In this document: one piece after another, positions 14,395 to 14,883 of the stretch
Numbering within the stretch: the first letter of the stretch is position 1
Layout of the letters: each line of letters opens with the position of its first letter
Source of the DNA: Alphaproteobacteria bacterium TMED93
GTDB taxonomy: Bacteria > Pseudomonadota > Alphaproteobacteria > TMED109
DNA length: 14,883 nucleotides
Direction: 5' to 3'
Assembly (NCBI GenBank): GCA_002171495.2
Contig: NHEU02000012.1
Location: forward strand, 1-14,883
Notes under the pieces: model-generated
Databases searched by the model: none
What the model saw: the letters and a program-made list of their open reading frames with translations, nothing else
What the model was told of the DNA's origin: nothing
Translations under genes and position numbers: made by a program

Positions 14395-14883
14395 ATGAAA
14401 ATAGTTTTAAATTTATTATTTTATTTTTTTATGCTGAACTATGTTTTCTCTGGCGAACTTATATGGAAAGCATATGGTCACTATAATTTTGAGAAAATTT
14501 TTGCAGTCTCTAAAAACGAACAAATTATATTTTTTAATAATAAAGGTATTACTACAACTAGTGTAGGAACAAATGCTAGTTCAGAGTGTAAAGGATACCT
14601 TATCTATAAAAATAATGCAGACCAAGGAGGTTTTTTTATTTGTGAGGGCACGGATGCAGATGGAGAGAAAGTTTTTACAGAATTTAAACCTTCAAGGGGT
14701 GAAAAAGATTCCTATGGTTTACAGCAATTTAAGGTAATTGCTGGTACTGGTAAATGGACAGAGTTAGTAGGTGAGTCTTGTATAGGTGCTTTTTCACAAA
14801 TAACAAAAATGGATAAAGATTTTAAGAATGCAAGTTTTATTTGGAGTGGTAAATGCGAAGTTGCTGATAAAACTTTAGATAGG
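14395..14883 (+). CDS. Predicted secreted four-cysteine protein (3' partial)
   Basis: The frame is open from the ATG at 14395 to the last base (163 codons), so the C-terminus is outside the window. Residues 1-20 form a Sec signal peptide (hydrophobic core LNLLFYFFMLNYVF, then SG). The mature part has four cysteines (65, 83, 129, 154), which may form two disulfides in the periplasm, and a QFKVIAGTGKWTELVG stretch (111-126). The VxxGTGKWxxxxG pattern recalls small beta-barrel envelope proteins such as DUF3224-type or lipocalin-like folds, but the match is weak and no family is assigned. It lies 41 nt after glmS on the same strand and may be co-transcribed, though its strong ribosome binding site allows independent expression. 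Confidence 0.75.
   Translation, partial: MKIVLNLLFYFFMLNYVFSGELIWKAYGHYNFEKIFAVSKNEQIIFFNNKGITTTSVGTNASSECKGYLIYKNNADQGGFFICEGTDADGEKVFTEFKPSRGEKDSYGLQQFKVIAGTGKWTELVGESCIGAFSQITKMDKDFKNASFIWSGKCEVADKTLDR

Overview
The window is strongly AT-rich (about 30% G+C by eye) and densely packed, with many genes overlapping or separated by a few bases. Three things point to a streamlined, probably marine, alphaproteobacterium: the base composition, an N-terminal domain resembling the alphaproteobacterial DUF4170 family, and a CCA-encoding tRNA-Asn. This assignment is inferred from gene content, not from a phylogeny.

Region 1 (1-7857, both strands) is a type I secretion locus interrupted by a sulfide-oxidation gene pair. 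A large, cysteine-free, acidic RTX-like protein enters from the left edge already open. It has an exact 45-bp in-frame tandem repeat, a duplicated module of about 124 residues, and a C-terminus typical of type I secretion substrates. Its stop codon directly abuts the stop codon of a convergent pair on the minus strand: a monoheme cytochrome c and a Tat-exported flavocytochrome c sulfide dehydrogenase flavoprotein (fccA-fccB type). A tRNA-Asn(GUU), also on the minus strand, follows. Beyond it, on the plus strand, are the matching exporter genes: an ABC ATPase/permease whose signature motif is degenerate, a HlyD-type adaptor, and a small predicted secreted protein. No TolC-type outer-membrane component is present in the window.

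Region 2 (7894-10747) holds one small basic plus-strand protein of unknown function and a tight four-gene minus-strand operon. In order of transcription the operon encodes a crotonase-fold enzyme, a CmcJ/NvfI-family putative non-heme iron oxygenase, an unusual DUF4170-plus-two-CBS fusion, and an 82-residue unknown protein. This looks like a small, possibly undescribed metabolic or regulatory module and is the most novel part of the window.

Region 3 (10771-14883, plus strand) begins only 23 bp from the crotonase start, at a shared, self-complementary -10 box. It runs hotdog thioesterase, glmU, glmS and then a secreted four-cysteine protein cut by the right edge. GlmS makes glucosamine-6-phosphate. 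GlmU makes UDP-GlcNAc after phosphoglucosamine mutase (GlmM, not in this window) has acted, feeding peptidoglycan and lipopolysaccharide synthesis.
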